Shown here piece by piece: positions 13,372 through 22,420 of a stretch of 45,734 bases of DNA (its first letter is position 1; each line of letters starts with the position of its first letter). The notes beneath the pieces are model-generated. The model did not search any database. It was not told the origin of the DNA and was given only the letters and a program-made list of their open reading frames with translations. Position numbers and translations under genes: made by a program. This DNA comes from Marilutibacter aestuarii (GTDB lineage: Bacteria; Pseudomonadota; Gammaproteobacteria; Xanthomonadales; Xanthomonadaceae), in the NCBI RefSeq assembly GCF_006546775.1, contig NZ_VICE01000108.1, forward strand, positions 1 through 45,734, read 5' to 3'.

Positions 13372-14394
13372 TCAGTAGCGCAGCAGCGCCGAGCCCCAGG
13401 TGAAGCCACCACCGAAGGCTTCCAGCAGCACCAGCTGGCCGCGCTGGACGCGCCCGGAGCGCACCGCTTCGTCCAGCGCCAGCGGCACCGAACCCGACGA
13501 GGTGTTGCCATGGCGATCGACGGTCACGATGACGCGCTCCATCGGCATGTCCAGGCGCTTGGCCGTGGCCTCGATGATCCGCAGGTTGGCCTGGTGCGGG
13601 ATCAGCCAGTCGATGTCGTGGCGATCCAAGCCGTTGTGCTCGAGGGTTTCCTCGACCACCGAGTCCAGCGCCTTGACCGCGTGCTTGAAGACTTCGTTGC
13701 CGGTCATCAGCACCTTGACGCCCGCGTTGTGTTCCTCGGGCTTGAAACCGACCGACACGCCGACCGGGTTCCACAGCAGCTCCTTCTTGCCGCCGTCGGC
13801 ATGCATGTGGGTGCTGAGGATGCCGGTCTCGGCATCGGCCTTGAGCACCACGGCGCCGGCGCCATCGCCAAACAGCACGCAGGTGGAGCGATCGCTCCAG
13901 TCGAGCATGCGCGTCAGCGTCTCGGCACCGACCACGAGCACGGTGCGGGCGGCACCGGAACGGATGAACTTGTCGGCCACCGTCAGCGCATAGACGAAGC
14001 CCGAGCAGGCGGCATTGACGTCGAATGCGGGACAGCCGTTGGCACCCAGGCGGTGCTGCAGCAGGCAGGCGGTCGAGGGGAAGATCAGGTCGGGGGTGGT
14101 GGTGCCGACGACGATCAGGTCCAGGTCGGCGGCCTCGACACCGGCCGCTTCCATCGCGCGGGTGGCGGCGTGGAAGGCCAGGTCGCAGGTGGTTTCGCCC
14201 TCGGCGGCGATGTGGCGTTCGCGGATGCCGGTGCGCGCGGCGATCCATTCGTCGCTGGTGTCGACGATCTTCGACAGGTCTTCGTTGGTGAGGACCTTCT
14301 CGGGCAGGTAGCTGCCCGTTCCCGCGATTCGCGAGAACACGGTTCCGGCCGTCCCCGCGGTCCCGGCGCTCGTCGCGCCTGCATGCTCAGTCAT
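13372..14394 (-). CDS. fabH: 3-oxoacyl-ACP synthase III FabH
   Basis: KAS III of 340 residues, starting fatty acid synthesis by condensing acetyl-CoA (or another short acyl-CoA) with malonyl-ACP. The Cys-His-Asn triad is visible in [25 protein letters not shown] and [13 protein letters not shown]. An N-terminal extension of about 17 residues ([11 protein letters not shown]) is low in complexity and longer than usual, so a shorter start is possible, but the ATG at 14394 is the first in frame. It sits 186 nt after rpmF, where E. coli would have plsX. Confidence 0.96.
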   Translation of the reverse strand: MTEHAGATSAGTAGTAGTVFSRIAGTGSYLPEKVLTNEDLSKIVDTSDEWIAARTGIRERHIAAEGETTCDLAFHAATRAMEAAGVEAADLDLIVVGTTTPDLIFPSTACLLQHRLGANGCPAFDVNAACSGFVYALTVADKFIRSGAARTVLVVGAETLTRMLDWSDRSTCVLFGDGAGAVVLKADAETGILSTHMHADGGKKELLWNPVGVSVGFKPEEHNAGVKVLMTGNEVFKHAVKALDSVVEETLEHNGLDRHDIDWLIPHQANLRIIEATAKRLDMPMERVIVTVDRHGNTSSGSVPLALDEAVRSGRVQRGQLVLLEAFGGGFTWGSALLRY

Positions 14395-14580
14395 TGCGAC
14401 TCCGTGCCGGCGTCATGTCCGGCGATTGCAATCATCCGCCAGTCTGTCTGGCCCGGGGAGGCTTCGCAACCGACGGTCGGGCACGCCTGCACGGCGGCCG
14501 GCCGCGGCCGGCTGGAAGCGGGTCCGCCACGCGGGCGGCTGCGCCGCGCACGGATCACCGGCGCGGCGCGGATCGAGGGC

Positions 14581-14775
14581 TTACTCCTCGTCGACGACGC
14601 GGCCCTTGGGCTCGATCACCTTCTTGCCGCGGTAATAGCCGTCGGCGGTGACGTGGTGGCGCAGGTGGGTCTCGCCGGTGGTCGGGTCGGTGGCCAGCTG
14701 CTTGGCGGTCAGCGAATCGTGACCACGGCGCATGCCACGCTTGGAGGGGGAAACTCGGGACTTCTGGACTGCCAT
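14581..14775 (-). CDS. rpmF: 50S ribosomal protein L32
   Basis: Ribosomal protein of 64 residues, basic, with the bL32 N-terminus [17 protein letters not shown] and the [14 protein letters not shown] stretch. This version lacks the Cys residues of zinc-binding L32 forms. It follows yceD by 75 nt, the near-universal yceD-rpmF pair, and is followed by fabH. A palindrome of 16 nt at 14497-14512 lies in the rpmF-fabH gap. Confidence 0.98.
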   Translation of the reverse strand: MAVQKSRVSPSKRGMRRGHDSLTAKQLATDPTTGETHLRHHVTADGYYRGKKVIEPKGRVVDEE

Positions 14776-14850
14776 GGTCTTGCTCCGGATGTAGCGGTTA
14801 TGACGCGTTGAATGTGGAAGACGTCGGGTCGGAACCCAGGGTTCCAGCCC

Positions 14851-15381
14851 TCAGTCGGACTTGTTCTTCAATGCCGACAACGCAGCGAATGGATTGGCGC
14901 GTTCCAGCTCGGCCTCTTCGGCAGGCCAGTCGCGCTCCATTGCTTCCGTGCCGGGCATCGTCGGCACGACCGGAACGGCCAGGATGAGCTCATCCTCGAC
15001 CAGGCCGGCGCCCTGCAGCATGCCGTCGTCGGGCACCAGCAGCGGTTCGTAGTCCTCTGGCAGCGCGGCTTCGTCCGATTCGTTACGGATCAGGCCGAGC
15101 CGCTGCACGATCTTCACCGGGAACAGGAAGCGTTGCAGGCTGCGCTGGCACAGCAGCGGCAGCTGGGCGTCGACGCGCAGTTCGACATAAGGCACCTGCA
15201 ATGCGTCCCTGTCGAAATCGAGCGAATAGACAACGTCTTCGCCGTCGGTATCGACCAGGCTGTCGGCCAGACGGCGCAGCGAGGACAACGGCAATCGACC
15301 AGCGACGCCGCGCCGCGCGGTCACCATCCGCCAGGCATCCAGCATTTCGGGCACCTGAGCGTGTGGCACATCAGCGGACAT
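14851..15381 (-). CDS. yceD: YceD/DUF177 family 23S rRNA accumulation protein
   Basis: DUF177 protein of 176 residues, linked in E. coli and plants to 23S rRNA accumulation and encoded directly before rpmF. The family pattern is seen in GRLPLSSLRRLADSL, VELRVDAQLPLLCQRSLQRF (with the conserved Cys) and RNESDEAALPEDYEPL, with an acidic C-terminal half ending in NPFAALSALKNKSD. The ATG at 15381 lies only about 11 nt after a consensus -10 box, so the message may be nearly leaderless. ATG 15345, with AGGTG upstream, is the alternative start. Confidence 0.9.
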   Translation of the reverse strand: MSADVPHAQVPEMLDAWRMVTARRGVAGRLPLSSLRRLADSLVDTDGEDVVYSLDFDRDALQVPYVELRVDAQLPLLCQRSLQRFLFPVKIVQRLGLIRNESDEAALPEDYEPLLVPDDGMLQGAGLVEDELILAVPVVPTMPGTEAMERDWPAEEAELERANPFAALSALKNKSD

Positions 15382-15391
15382 AAGCCGCTGA

Positions 15392-15420
15392 ATATTAAGG
15401 ATGCCCCGCCCCCCTGTCAA
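15392..15420 (-). promoter_or_regulatory. Consensus sigma-70 promoter of the yceD-rpmF-fab run
   Basis: On the minus strand, TTGACA (15420-15415) is followed after exactly 17 nt by TAATAT (15397-15392). This is the strongest housekeeping promoter I see in the window and heads the fatty-acid run. Expected transcription start is near 15384-15386. Confidence 0.8.
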
Positions 15421-15514
15421 ACCCGTCCGACGCCGGGATTCAGGCCACTTGCGCCGGACCGCGCGACCGCGCCGCGATTTGCCCGCCGCCGGCCGCCACG
15501 GCAGACTGTGGCGC

Positions 15515-15895
15515 ATGCCCGAACCCGGTCCGACATTGAACGCGATCCTCCTGTCCTGCCTGCTTGCGGCCATCGTCGTCGCCGCCTACGTCCTGCTGGC
15601 GCGGCGCGGCCGGCGGCAACGCGCCATGCGCGACATCCTCGACGCCGCCGACGCGCTCGAGGCTCGTCTCAGGACGGCGCGCGACGAAATCGAGGCGGTC
15701 GCCGGCCCCCAGGGCGGGGACCCGGTGCAGGATGCCATGAAGGAAATGCTGCGCCAGCGCCTGTGGCTTCGCGACCATGGCGAGGCGGCCAGCCTGGCGC
15801 AACTGCAGGATGTCCACGACGGCATCGAGAAGGCCCGCCAGCGCATCGATCGCCAGCTGGACCGGATCGAGGAAGCCCGCGCCCCGACGGTCTGA
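15515..15895 (+). CDS. Small membrane-anchored coiled-coil protein
   Basis: Protein of 126 residues with one N-terminal transmembrane segment (about residues 8-27, NAILLSCLLAAIVVAAYVLL), a short basic stop-transfer (RRGRRQR), and a mostly helical charged remainder (two helices, about 35-60 and 70-115) with heptad-like spacing of Leu/Ile/Ala. The ATG at 15515 begins just before the membrane helix; upstream in-frame ATGs would overlap the yceD promoter region and give a basic non-conserved leader. It is divergent from yceD and lies 19 nt before maf, so the two are likely co-transcribed. No family recognised. Confidence 0.65.
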   Translation: MPEPGPTLNAILLSCLLAAIVVAAYVLLARRGRRQRAMRDILDAADALEARLRTARDEIEAVAGPQGGDPVQDAMKEMLRQRLWLRDHGEAASLAQLQDVHDGIEKARQRIDRQLDRIEEARAPTV

Positions 15896-15914
15896 ACGCC
15901 CCCGCTCGCCTCCG

Positions 15915-16493
15915 ATGCTCGTCCTTGCGTCCACCTCGGTCTATCGCCGCGAACTCCTCGCGCGGCTCCGCCTGCCCTTCGACACCGCCCGCCCCGACCT
16001 GGACGAGACGCCCCTGGCCGGCGAGGCGCCCGAAGCGATGGTGCGGCGCCTTTCGCGCGAAAAGGCGCGCGCGGTCGCCGGCCAGCGGCCGGGCGCATGG
16101 GTGATCGGTTCCGACCAGACGGCCGAGCTCGATGGCCGCCCGTTGGGGAAGCCCGGCCACCGCGAAGCCGCGGTCGCGCAACTCATGGCAATGTCCGGTC
16201 GCGAGGTGCGCTTCCTGACCGGGGTTTGCCTGCTCCGCCAGGACAACGGTGGCGATACCCTGCACGAGGCAATGGACATCACCACCGTCCGCTTCCGGCC
16301 CCTGCATCGCGACGAAGTCGAGCGTTACGTGGACGCGGAGACGCCTTACGACTGCGCGGGCTCCTTCAAATGCGAAGGCCTGGGAATCGCCCTGTTCGAG
16401 GCGATCGAAACACGCGACCCCACCGCGCTCGTGGGCCTGCCGCTGATCGCGACCGCGGGCCTGCTGCGCGCCGCGGGACACGCCGTGCCCTGA
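15915..16493 (+). CDS. Maf/YceF-like nucleoside triphosphate pyrophosphatase
   Basis: Maf-family house-cleaning pyrophosphatase of 192 residues that hydrolyses non-canonical NTPs (the YceF branch prefers 7-methyl-GTP). Motifs seen are LASTSVYRRELLARL at the N-terminus, RLSREKARAVAG, VIGSDQTAELDGRPLGKP with the catalytic Asp, and YDCAGSFKCEGLG. The start ATG 15915 places LASTS at residues 4-8, the normal spacing. In many gammaproteobacteria yceF adjoins yceD-rpmF, which matches the position here, on the opposite strand to yceD. Confidence 0.92.
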   Translation: MLVLASTSVYRRELLARLRLPFDTARPDLDETPLAGEAPEAMVRRLSREKARAVAGQRPGAWVIGSDQTAELDGRPLGKPGHREAAVAQLMAMSGREVRFLTGVCLLRQDNGGDTLHEAMDITTVRFRPLHRDEVERYVDAETPYDCAGSFKCEGLGIALFEAIETRDPTALVGLPLIATAGLLRAAGHAVP

Positions 16494-16514
16494 ACCCGCC
16501 GCTGGCGCGGGGCG

Positions 16515-18404
16515 TCAACGCTCGACGACCAGCGGCTGTTCGGACCAGTCCTCGACGCTGCCGTCGGCGCCATGCAGGCGCAGGCCGAGCCAGTGGCGGC
16601 CTGGCTCGACCCCGGTCAGGTCCACCCGCCCGCGGAAGCCGACCATGGGATGGCGCGGATCGTTGGAGATGCCCCAGTAGGCGGCCACGCCGGTGTTGCG
16701 CAAGCCATAGTCGACCTCGCCGACCGGACGGCCGTCGAGCAGGAGCTCGACCCGCTGCAGCCCGACCCCGTCCTTGAAGGCCCAGCCGGAGACTTCCAGC
16801 GTGCCGGAGGCCACCGCGCCACTCGCCGGCCGTTCGACCCAGGCCATCGCGGGCGCCGTGCACGTCGCGTCCGGAGCAGGACGGCCTTCCAATGCGAACA
16901 ACATGAAGCGCTGGCGACCGTGGTCGATGTTGAGCACCCGCGGTGGCGGCAAGGGTCCGACCTTCTCGCACAGCGCATGGAAGTGCGCGAGCAGTTCGCG
17001 GTAACGCACCTCGCTGGCACCGACCACGAGCAGGACGGGCGCGTCGCCCCAGTCCGTGCGCCCGGCGGTCTCCAGGTTCCACAAACGCAGCTGCGGTGCG
17101 CGGCCGTGGCGATGGTTCAGCGGATGGTCCAGCACCGGAATGGCCGAGTCGCCCATTGCGAATCCCAGTTCGGCGCCGACCTTGAAGTTGTCGGCCACCA
17201 CGCGCGTGCCCGCGGGCATCCCCGCGCGCACCTCTTCCACCGCCGCCGAGAGGTCGCGCCAGCCGGCGAAATTGGACGGATACCACTTCTCCGCCGCCGC
17301 GTGGGCGCGCAGGCCGGGCACGGAGACCGCGATGTAATAGCCCAGCACGAGCGCTAGCCCTGCCCCGCTCGTCGTCCACAGGAGCACCCTCCCCAGCCGC
17401 GACCATCGTGACATGATCATGGGTACAAGCGGCAGCAAGGCCAGGTAGCCGGGCAGCGGCCAGTGGAAGCTGACACGTTCGGTGTCGGCGAAGAAGCCCA
17501 GGACGAAGAAGCCCAGCACCACCAGCGCGCCCAGCCAGGCGAAATAGCGCCGTGGCGATTCGTTTTCGGCAAGGCCCCGCTTCGCGGCGAGGATCATCGC
17601 CACGAAGAGCACCGGCGTGACCAGCAGCGCCTGTATGGCGACGAAGAGGATGCCGTCCACGTGGAACGACCACGGGTGGCGGTCGACGAGCTGGAAGCGC
17701 AGGCCGGCATCGGCGTTGTCGAAGTTCCAGGCCACCAGCGGCGCCCATGCGGCGGCGCCGAAGGCGATCGCGGTCCATACGCGCACGTCCCGCAGGGCCC
17801 GGCGTCCATCGGCCAGCAACAGCAGCGCCACGAAGCCGACACCGATGACGGCGATGAAGCGGTAGTGGCTCAAGGCGCCCATCGCGAGTCCCAGCGCCAG
17901 CTCCAGCGCGGAGGCCGCATCGATGCGCCGCAGGAGCTTGGCGCCGGCGTCCACGCACAGCAGCGTGGCCACGGCCATCGCGGCATCCGGGAGCGCCAGC
18001 AGGCCCAGGGAACCCGCGAGCGGCAACACCAGGGCCAAGGTGCCGGCGATCCAGCCGTCGCGCTCGCCGAATTCGCGCGTGGTGATGCGTACCACCAGCC
18101 ACGGCACCCACATCGACAACAGCAGGAAAGGCAGCCGCAGCGCCAACTTGCTTTGTCCGCCCACCTCCACGCCGAGGCGGGCCAGCCAGGCCGTCAGGCC
18201 AGGCAGGTCGGAGTACGCCGGCGCGAGATGCTGGCCCTCCAGCCAATAGAATGCTTCGTCCACGAACAGCGGCAGGCGCCAGGCAACCAGCATCTTTGCC
18301 AGTGCGACCACGGCGAAGAGCACCAGGAAGACCTGGCGGGCATGCCGGGCCCGGGGTGAAGGCGGCATCGTCGGCGTCGTACGCACATGGACCGCATCAC
18401 GCAT
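16515..18404 (-). CDS. GT-C glycosyltransferase (ArnT/PMT-like) with C-terminal beta-sandwich domain
   Basis: Polytopic inner-membrane protein of 629 residues, probably transferring sugar from a lipid-phosphate donor to a cell-envelope acceptor. The first external loop carries the GT-C acidic signature LFVDEAFYWLEGQ (about residues 50-62) and DLPGL. About 10-12 hydrophobic segments follow to about residue 370. A soluble domain of about 130 residues comes next, then a C-terminal stretch from about residue 520 reading ASGTLEVSGWAF, VELLLDGRPVGEVDYGL and PGRHWLGLRLHGADGS. This looks like the small Ig-like domain found at the end of some envelope glycosyltransferases and methyltransferases. Start is ATG 18404, or ATG 18368 which trims 12 residues. 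The acceptor is unknown. Confidence 0.8.
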   Translation of the reverse strand: MRDAVHVRTTPTMPPSPRARHARQVFLVLFAVVALAKMLVAWRLPLFVDEAFYWLEGQHLAPAYSDLPGLTAWLARLGVEVGGQSKLALRLPFLLLSMWVPWLVVRITTREFGERDGWIAGTLALVLPLAGSLGLLALPDAAMAVATLLCVDAGAKLLRRIDAASALELALGLAMGALSHYRFIAVIGVGFVALLLLADGRRALRDVRVWTAIAFGAAAWAPLVAWNFDNADAGLRFQLVDRHPWSFHVDGILFVAIQALLVTPVLFVAMILAAKRGLAENESPRRYFAWLGALVVLGFFVLGFFADTERVSFHWPLPGYLALLPLVPMIMSRWSRLGRVLLWTTSGAGLALVLGYYIAVSVPGLRAHAAAEKWYPSNFAGWRDLSAAVEEVRAGMPAGTRVVADNFKVGAELGFAMGDSAIPVLDHPLNHRHGRAPQLRLWNLETAGRTDWGDAPVLLVVGASEVRYRELLAHFHALCEKVGPLPPPRVLNIDHGRQRFMLFALEGRPAPDATCTAPAMAWVERPASGAVASGTLEVSGWAFKDGVGLQRVELLLDGRPVGEVDYGLRNTGVAAYWGISNDPRHPMVGFRGRVDLTGVEPGRHWLGLRLHGADGSVEDWSEQPLVVER

Positions 18405-18469
18405 GCACAGGTGACCTCGCTACACTCGGGGATGTCGAACGCTTCGACGGGAACCCACAGGAGACTTGA

Positions 18470-19423
18470 ATGACGCCATCCCCCGCACGGGCCGTCATGC
18501 TAACCGAAGACCTGCGCAGCGCCCTTGACCGCGCGGTGAACCAGGTCAACACGCTCGTCCTGGGCAAGCCACGCGAGGTGCGGCTGGCCTTCGTCGCCCT
18601 GCTGTCGGACGGCCACCTGCTGATCGAGGACCTGCCCGGACTGGGCAAGACGACCCTGGCGCACGCGCTGGCCGCCACGCTCGGGCTGGACTTCCAGCGC
18701 GTGCAATTCACCTCCGACCTGCTGCCGGCCGACGTGGTCGGTGTCTCGGTGTTCGACCCGCAGGCCCGCAACTTCGAGTTCCACCCCGGGCCGGTGTTCA
18801 CCCAGGTCCTGCTGGCCGACGAGATCAACCGCGCGCCGCCGCGCACGCAGAGCGCCCTGCTGGAGGCCATGGCCGAGCACCAGGTCACGGTGGACGGCAC
18901 CACCCATCGCCTGCCGTCGCCGTTCTTCGTGATCGCGACCCAGAACCCGGTCGACCTGTCCGGCACCTATCCGCTGCCGGACTCGCAGTTGGACCGCTTC
19001 CTGCTGCGGCTCAGCCTCGGCTATCCGGGCGACGTCGCCGAGCGCGACCTGCTCGCCGGCGTCGACCGCCGGCAACTGATCGCGCGCACCCGTGCCGAGC
19101 TCGACCAGGCGCAGGTGCTGGCGCTGCGCGAATCGGCCGCGTCGGTGCACGCCAGCGACACGCTCATCCAGTACGTGCAGGCGCTGCTCGCCCGCAGCCG
19201 CAAGCACCCCGGCGTCCGTGTCGGCCTGTCGCCCCGCGCCGGCCTGGCGCTGCTGAGGGCAGCGCGCGCGCACGCCCTGCTGCTGGGCCGCCAGCATGTG
19301 TTGCCCGAGGACGTGCAGGCGCTGTTCGCGTCGGTCGCCGCGCACCGCCTGGTCGCCGACGCGGACGGCGGCAGCGACGAAGCCCTCGCGAAGTCGATCC
19401 TGCACGCGGTGCCGGTGGACTGA
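18470..19423 (+). CDS. MoxR family AAA+ ATPase
   Basis: MoxR ATPase of 317 residues, a chaperone-like AAA+ protein that usually works on partner proteins from the same operon. Walker A GLPGLGKTTLAHALA is at about residues 53-67, Walker B LLADEINRAPP at about 112-122, followed by QSALLEAMAEHQVTV, sensor 1 IATQNPVDLSGTYPLP and a C-terminal lid with VGLSPRAGLALLRAA. AGGAG about 7 nt before ATG 18470 supports the start. It heads a plus-strand operon with DUF58, transglutaminase and Slp genes, the known MoxR-DUF58-TgpA association. Confidence 0.93.
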   Translation: MTPSPARAVMLTEDLRSALDRAVNQVNTLVLGKPREVRLAFVALLSDGHLLIEDLPGLGKTTLAHALAATLGLDFQRVQFTSDLLPADVVGVSVFDPQARNFEFHPGPVFTQVLLADEINRAPPRTQSALLEAMAEHQVTVDGTTHRLPSPFFVIATQNPVDLSGTYPLPDSQLDRFLLRLSLGYPGDVAERDLLAGVDRRQLIARTRAELDQAQVLALRESAASVHASDTLIQYVQALLARSRKHPGVRVGLSPRAGLALLRAARAHALLLGRQHVLPEDVQALFASVAAHRLVADADGGSDEALAKSILHAVPVD

Positions 19424-19428
19424 ACGCG

Positions 19429-20418
19429 GTGACGGGCCTTGCCGCCATCGGCGCGCCCCGCCAGCGGGTGCGCGCACTGCTCGACCGCCTCGCGCTCCTG
19501 GCCCGACCGCGGGCGCCCGAGGCACTGCCCGTGCGGTTCGACCGTCGGCGCATCTATGTGCTGCCGACGGGCTTCGGCCTGTTCTACAGCGCGCTGCTGG
19601 GCACCATGGTGCTGGGCGGGCTGAACTACAACAACAACCCTGCCCTGCTGCTCGCCCTGCTGATGGTGGGCACCGGCCTGGCCAGCCTGATCGCGGCGCA
19701 GTTGCAGCTCAGTGGGTTGCGCGTGGTCGCGATCGACGCCGAGCCGGTCGTCGCGGGCCGGCCGATTCGCGTTCGCGTGCACGCCCAGGCCGCGCTGGAC
19801 CGCCAGAGGCGCGGGCTGCAGGTGGACGTGGCGGGGGCACCCCTGGCGTCGGCCGTCCTCGACCTCGACGAGGGCCGTGGCGAAGCCGACATCGTCCTGC
19901 CCACCCATCGACGAGGCTGGTTCGAGGTGCCCCGCCTTAGGCTCTCGACCACGCGCCCGCTCGGACTGGCGCGTGCCTGGTCCCATGTGTGGCCCGAGCT
20001 CCCCCTGCTCGTCCATGCGACGCCGGAGGCACAGGGACCGGCATTGCCGCAGGGCCAAGGCGACACCGCACAGTCGCGGATGAAGCCTTCCGGCGAAGAC
20101 GTCCACCACCTGCGCAACTACCGGGCCGGCGATGCCCGCCGTGCCATCGCGTGGAAGGCATCGGCCCGCCGCGACGCCCTGCTCGTCCGCGAATACGAAC
20201 AGCCGCTCGGCGCCGACGTAGTGCTCGACTGGCACACGACCGCCGGGCTGCCCCATGAAGCCCGGATATCCAGGCTTGCCCATTGGGTGGACCTCGCCGA
20301 ACGCGAGGGACGGCGGTACCGGCTCGCACTCCCGGGCCAACCGATCCTCGGGCCCGACCAGGGCCCCCAGCACCGGCACGCGTGCCAGCGCGCCCTGGCC
20401 CTCCTGCCCCATGGCTGA
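19429..20418 (+). CDS. DUF58 domain-containing membrane protein
   Basis: Protein of 329 residues with two hydrophobic segments near the N-terminus (about 43-60 and 67-85, around FGLFYSALLGTMVLGGLNYNN) and a conserved C-terminal part. The DUF58 signature is GEDVHHLRNYRAGDARRAI followed by WKASARRDALLVREYEQP. DUF58 proteins belong with MoxR ATPases and are thought to act in assembly of envelope complexes; the reaction is not known. It starts at GTG 19429, 5 nt after the moxR stop, and overlaps the next gene by 8 nt. Usual DUF58 proteins carry a vWA-like fold here. Confidence 0.9.
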   Translation: MTGLAAIGAPRQRVRALLDRLALLARPRAPEALPVRFDRRRIYVLPTGFGLFYSALLGTMVLGGLNYNNNPALLLALLMVGTGLASLIAAQLQLSGLRVVAIDAEPVVAGRPIRVRVHAQAALDRQRRGLQVDVAGAPLASAVLDLDEGRGEADIVLPTHRRGWFEVPRLRLSTTRPLGLARAWSHVWPELPLLVHATPEAQGPALPQGQGDTAQSRMKPSGEDVHHLRNYRAGDARRAIAWKASARRDALLVREYEQPLGADVVLDWHTTAGLPHEARISRLAHWVDLAEREGRRYRLALPGQPILGPDQGPQHRHACQRALALLPHG

Positions 20419-22420
20419 GGCCCCCGCGCAGATGCCGATGGACGTCGCCTCCCGCCGCTGGGTGCTGGCGAGCGCGGCCCTGTGCCTGCTGCCGCTGCTG
20501 CTGCAGTTGCCCCTGCGCATCGGCGTCCTGGTCGGAGCCACGGGCCTGGTCGTGTCGCTGTCCTCGTGGCGACGCCCCCTCCCGGGCCTGTTGCGACTGC
20601 TGGTCGTTGTGGGCGTCATTGGCGCGGTGTTCCTGATGGCAGGGTTCAACGTCGGGCGCGATACCGGCTGCGCACTGCTCGCGGCGATGATCGCGGCCAA
20701 ACCTTCGGAAACATTCAGCCTGCGGGACGGACGCAGCCTGGTTGGCTTCGCCCTGTTCGCACCTTTCGCCACCTTCCTGCTCGACCAGGGTCCGCTGAGC
20801 CTGTCCCTGGGTCTGGCGGCCGCCTGCCTGGCCCTGCTGTGTCTGCAACGCCTGTCCGACCTGGAGTCGGGGGTGCTCGATGCCCCCGGCGGCATGCGGG
20901 CACAGTGGACGGGGGTTGGTCGCCTCCTGCTCCTTGGCCTGCCGCTCGCGCTCGCGGCCTTCTGGCTCTTCCCCCGGCTCGGCACACCGTTGTGGGGCAT
21001 TCCCGATCGCGCCCTCGCGCGGCCGGGACTCTCGGACAGCATGAAGCCAGGCGAATGGATCGACCTGATGGGCGACGATACGCCCGCGCTCCGGGTGAAG
21101 TTCTTCGGCAGCACCCCTGCCAGGTCCCAGATGTACTGGCGGGGCCCCGTGCTGTGGGACTTCGATGGCCGGGAATGGCGCCAGCCCGACTGGGCCCGCC
21201 GCCTGCCTCCCGCGGCATTCTCGCCGGGCCAGGCGCGCTGGGAGTACGAAATCGCGATTGAGCCGACCGATCGCACGCTGATGGTCTCGCTGGACCTGCC
21301 CCTGGAAGCCCCGGTGGGAAGCCAGCTCGCCCTCGACCATTCTCTCTTCAGCGCGCGCCCGCTGCATTCGGTGAGCCGCTGGCGCATGCAGTCTGCGCCG
21401 CCGGCACGTTACCAGGCCAGGCTTCCGCCTGCCTTGCGCGAGCGCGCACTGGCGTTGCCGGATGGCTTCAACCCACGCACCCTCGCATTGGCCCGGCAAT
21501 GGCGTCGCGAAGCCGGCCGCGACGACGCGGCGCTTGTCCAGCGCTCACTTGAGTGGGTCCGCCGCGAGTTCGCCTACACGCTGACCACACCCCTGCCGGG
21601 CAGGCATGCCGTGGATGAATTCCTGTTCGACCAGAAGGCCGGGTTCTGCGAGCACTTCAGCAGCGCCTTCGTGGTCCTGATGCGCGGTGCGGGCATTCCG
21701 GCACGGGTGGTCACCGGCTACACGGGCGGCTACTACAATCGCCTGGGCGACTACTGGCTCGTGCGTCGCAACGACGCTCATGCCTGGGCGGAAGTCTGGC
21801 TCGCGGGACGGGGTTGGGTACGCGTCGACCCCACCGCGGCAGTCGCGCCCGAACGCATCTACGACACGCTCGACGACCGCACTCCGGGCCCGGACGGGTT
21901 CCTTGGAGGAATCGGCGGCATCGGTTCGGCCTCCGAGGTCACCGACTGGCTCCGACGCGGCTGGAACGATTTCGTACTGGGCTTCGACGCCGACCGACAG
22001 AGCCGCCTGTTGCGTCCCTTGGGCATCCGGCAACTGCAGGCCGGACAGATGATCGGCCTGTTCGGCGTCGCCGCCTGCCTGGCCTTGGCCTGGATGACCT
22101 GGCTCAGCTTGCGCGGCGAACGCCAGCGCGACCCCGTCCTGCGCGCCTGGCATCGCCTCGGCCGGCGCTACGCCCGCATCGGCCTCGCGCGCGAGCCCTA
22201 CGAGCCGGCCGGGGCATGGGCCGGGCGCGTGGCCGGCGAACGTCCGGATCTGGGACCGGCTTTGCAGGAACTCAGCCAACGTTTCGCCGAATGGCGGTAC
22301 GCTTGGGGTGCCGGCGGAACGGAGCGCGATCGGGACCGCAAGGCGGCGCGGACGCAACTGGTCCGTGCGCTGCGCTCGCACCGCCCCCAACGCCGTCGTG
22401 ACCCGGGAGAACACCGATGA
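20411..22420 (+). CDS. TgpA-type transmembrane transglutaminase (DUF3488 + transglutaminase-like)
   Basis: Inner-membrane protein of 669 residues. The first about 190 residues hold several hydrophobic helices (DUF3488), followed by a periplasmic domain and, at about 400-480, the transglutaminase core: Cys in KAGFCEHFSSAFVVLMR, His in NDAHAWAEVW and Asp in VRVDPTAAVAPE, giving a Cys-His-Asp triad. A C-terminal membrane helix (about residues 545-565) and a basic tail follow. Related TgpA of Pseudomonas aeruginosa is essential and periplasmic. The start ATG 20411 overlaps DUF58 by 8 nt and the stop overlaps the lipoprotein start as ATGA, so the whole operon is coupled. Confidence 0.92.
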   Translation: MAEAPAQMPMDVASRRWVLASAALCLLPLLLQLPLRIGVLVGATGLVVSLSSWRRPLPGLLRLLVVVGVIGAVFLMAGFNVGRDTGCALLAAMIAAKPSETFSLRDGRSLVGFALFAPFATFLLDQGPLSLSLGLAAACLALLCLQRLSDLESGVLDAPGGMRAQWTGVGRLLLLGLPLALAAFWLFPRLGTPLWGIPDRALARPGLSDSMKPGEWIDLMGDDTPALRVKFFGSTPARSQMYWRGPVLWDFDGREWRQPDWARRLPPAAFSPGQARWEYEIAIEPTDRTLMVSLDLPLEAPVGSQLALDHSLFSARPLHSVSRWRMQSAPPARYQARLPPALRERALALPDGFNPRTLALARQWRREAGRDDAALVQRSLEWVRREFAYTLTTPLPGRHAVDEFLFDQKAGFCEHFSSAFVVLMRGAGIPARVVTGYTGGYYNRLGDYWLVRRNDAHAWAEVWLAGRGWVRVDPTAAVAPERIYDTLDDRTPGPDGFLGGIGGIGSASEVTDWLRRGWNDFVLGFDADRQSRLLRPLGIRQLQAGQMIGLFGVAACLALAWMTWLSLRGERQRDPVLRAWHRLGRRYARIGLAREPYEPAGAWAGRVAGERPDLGPALQELSQRFAEWRYAWGAGGTERDRDRKAARTQLVRALRSHRPQRRRDPGEHR

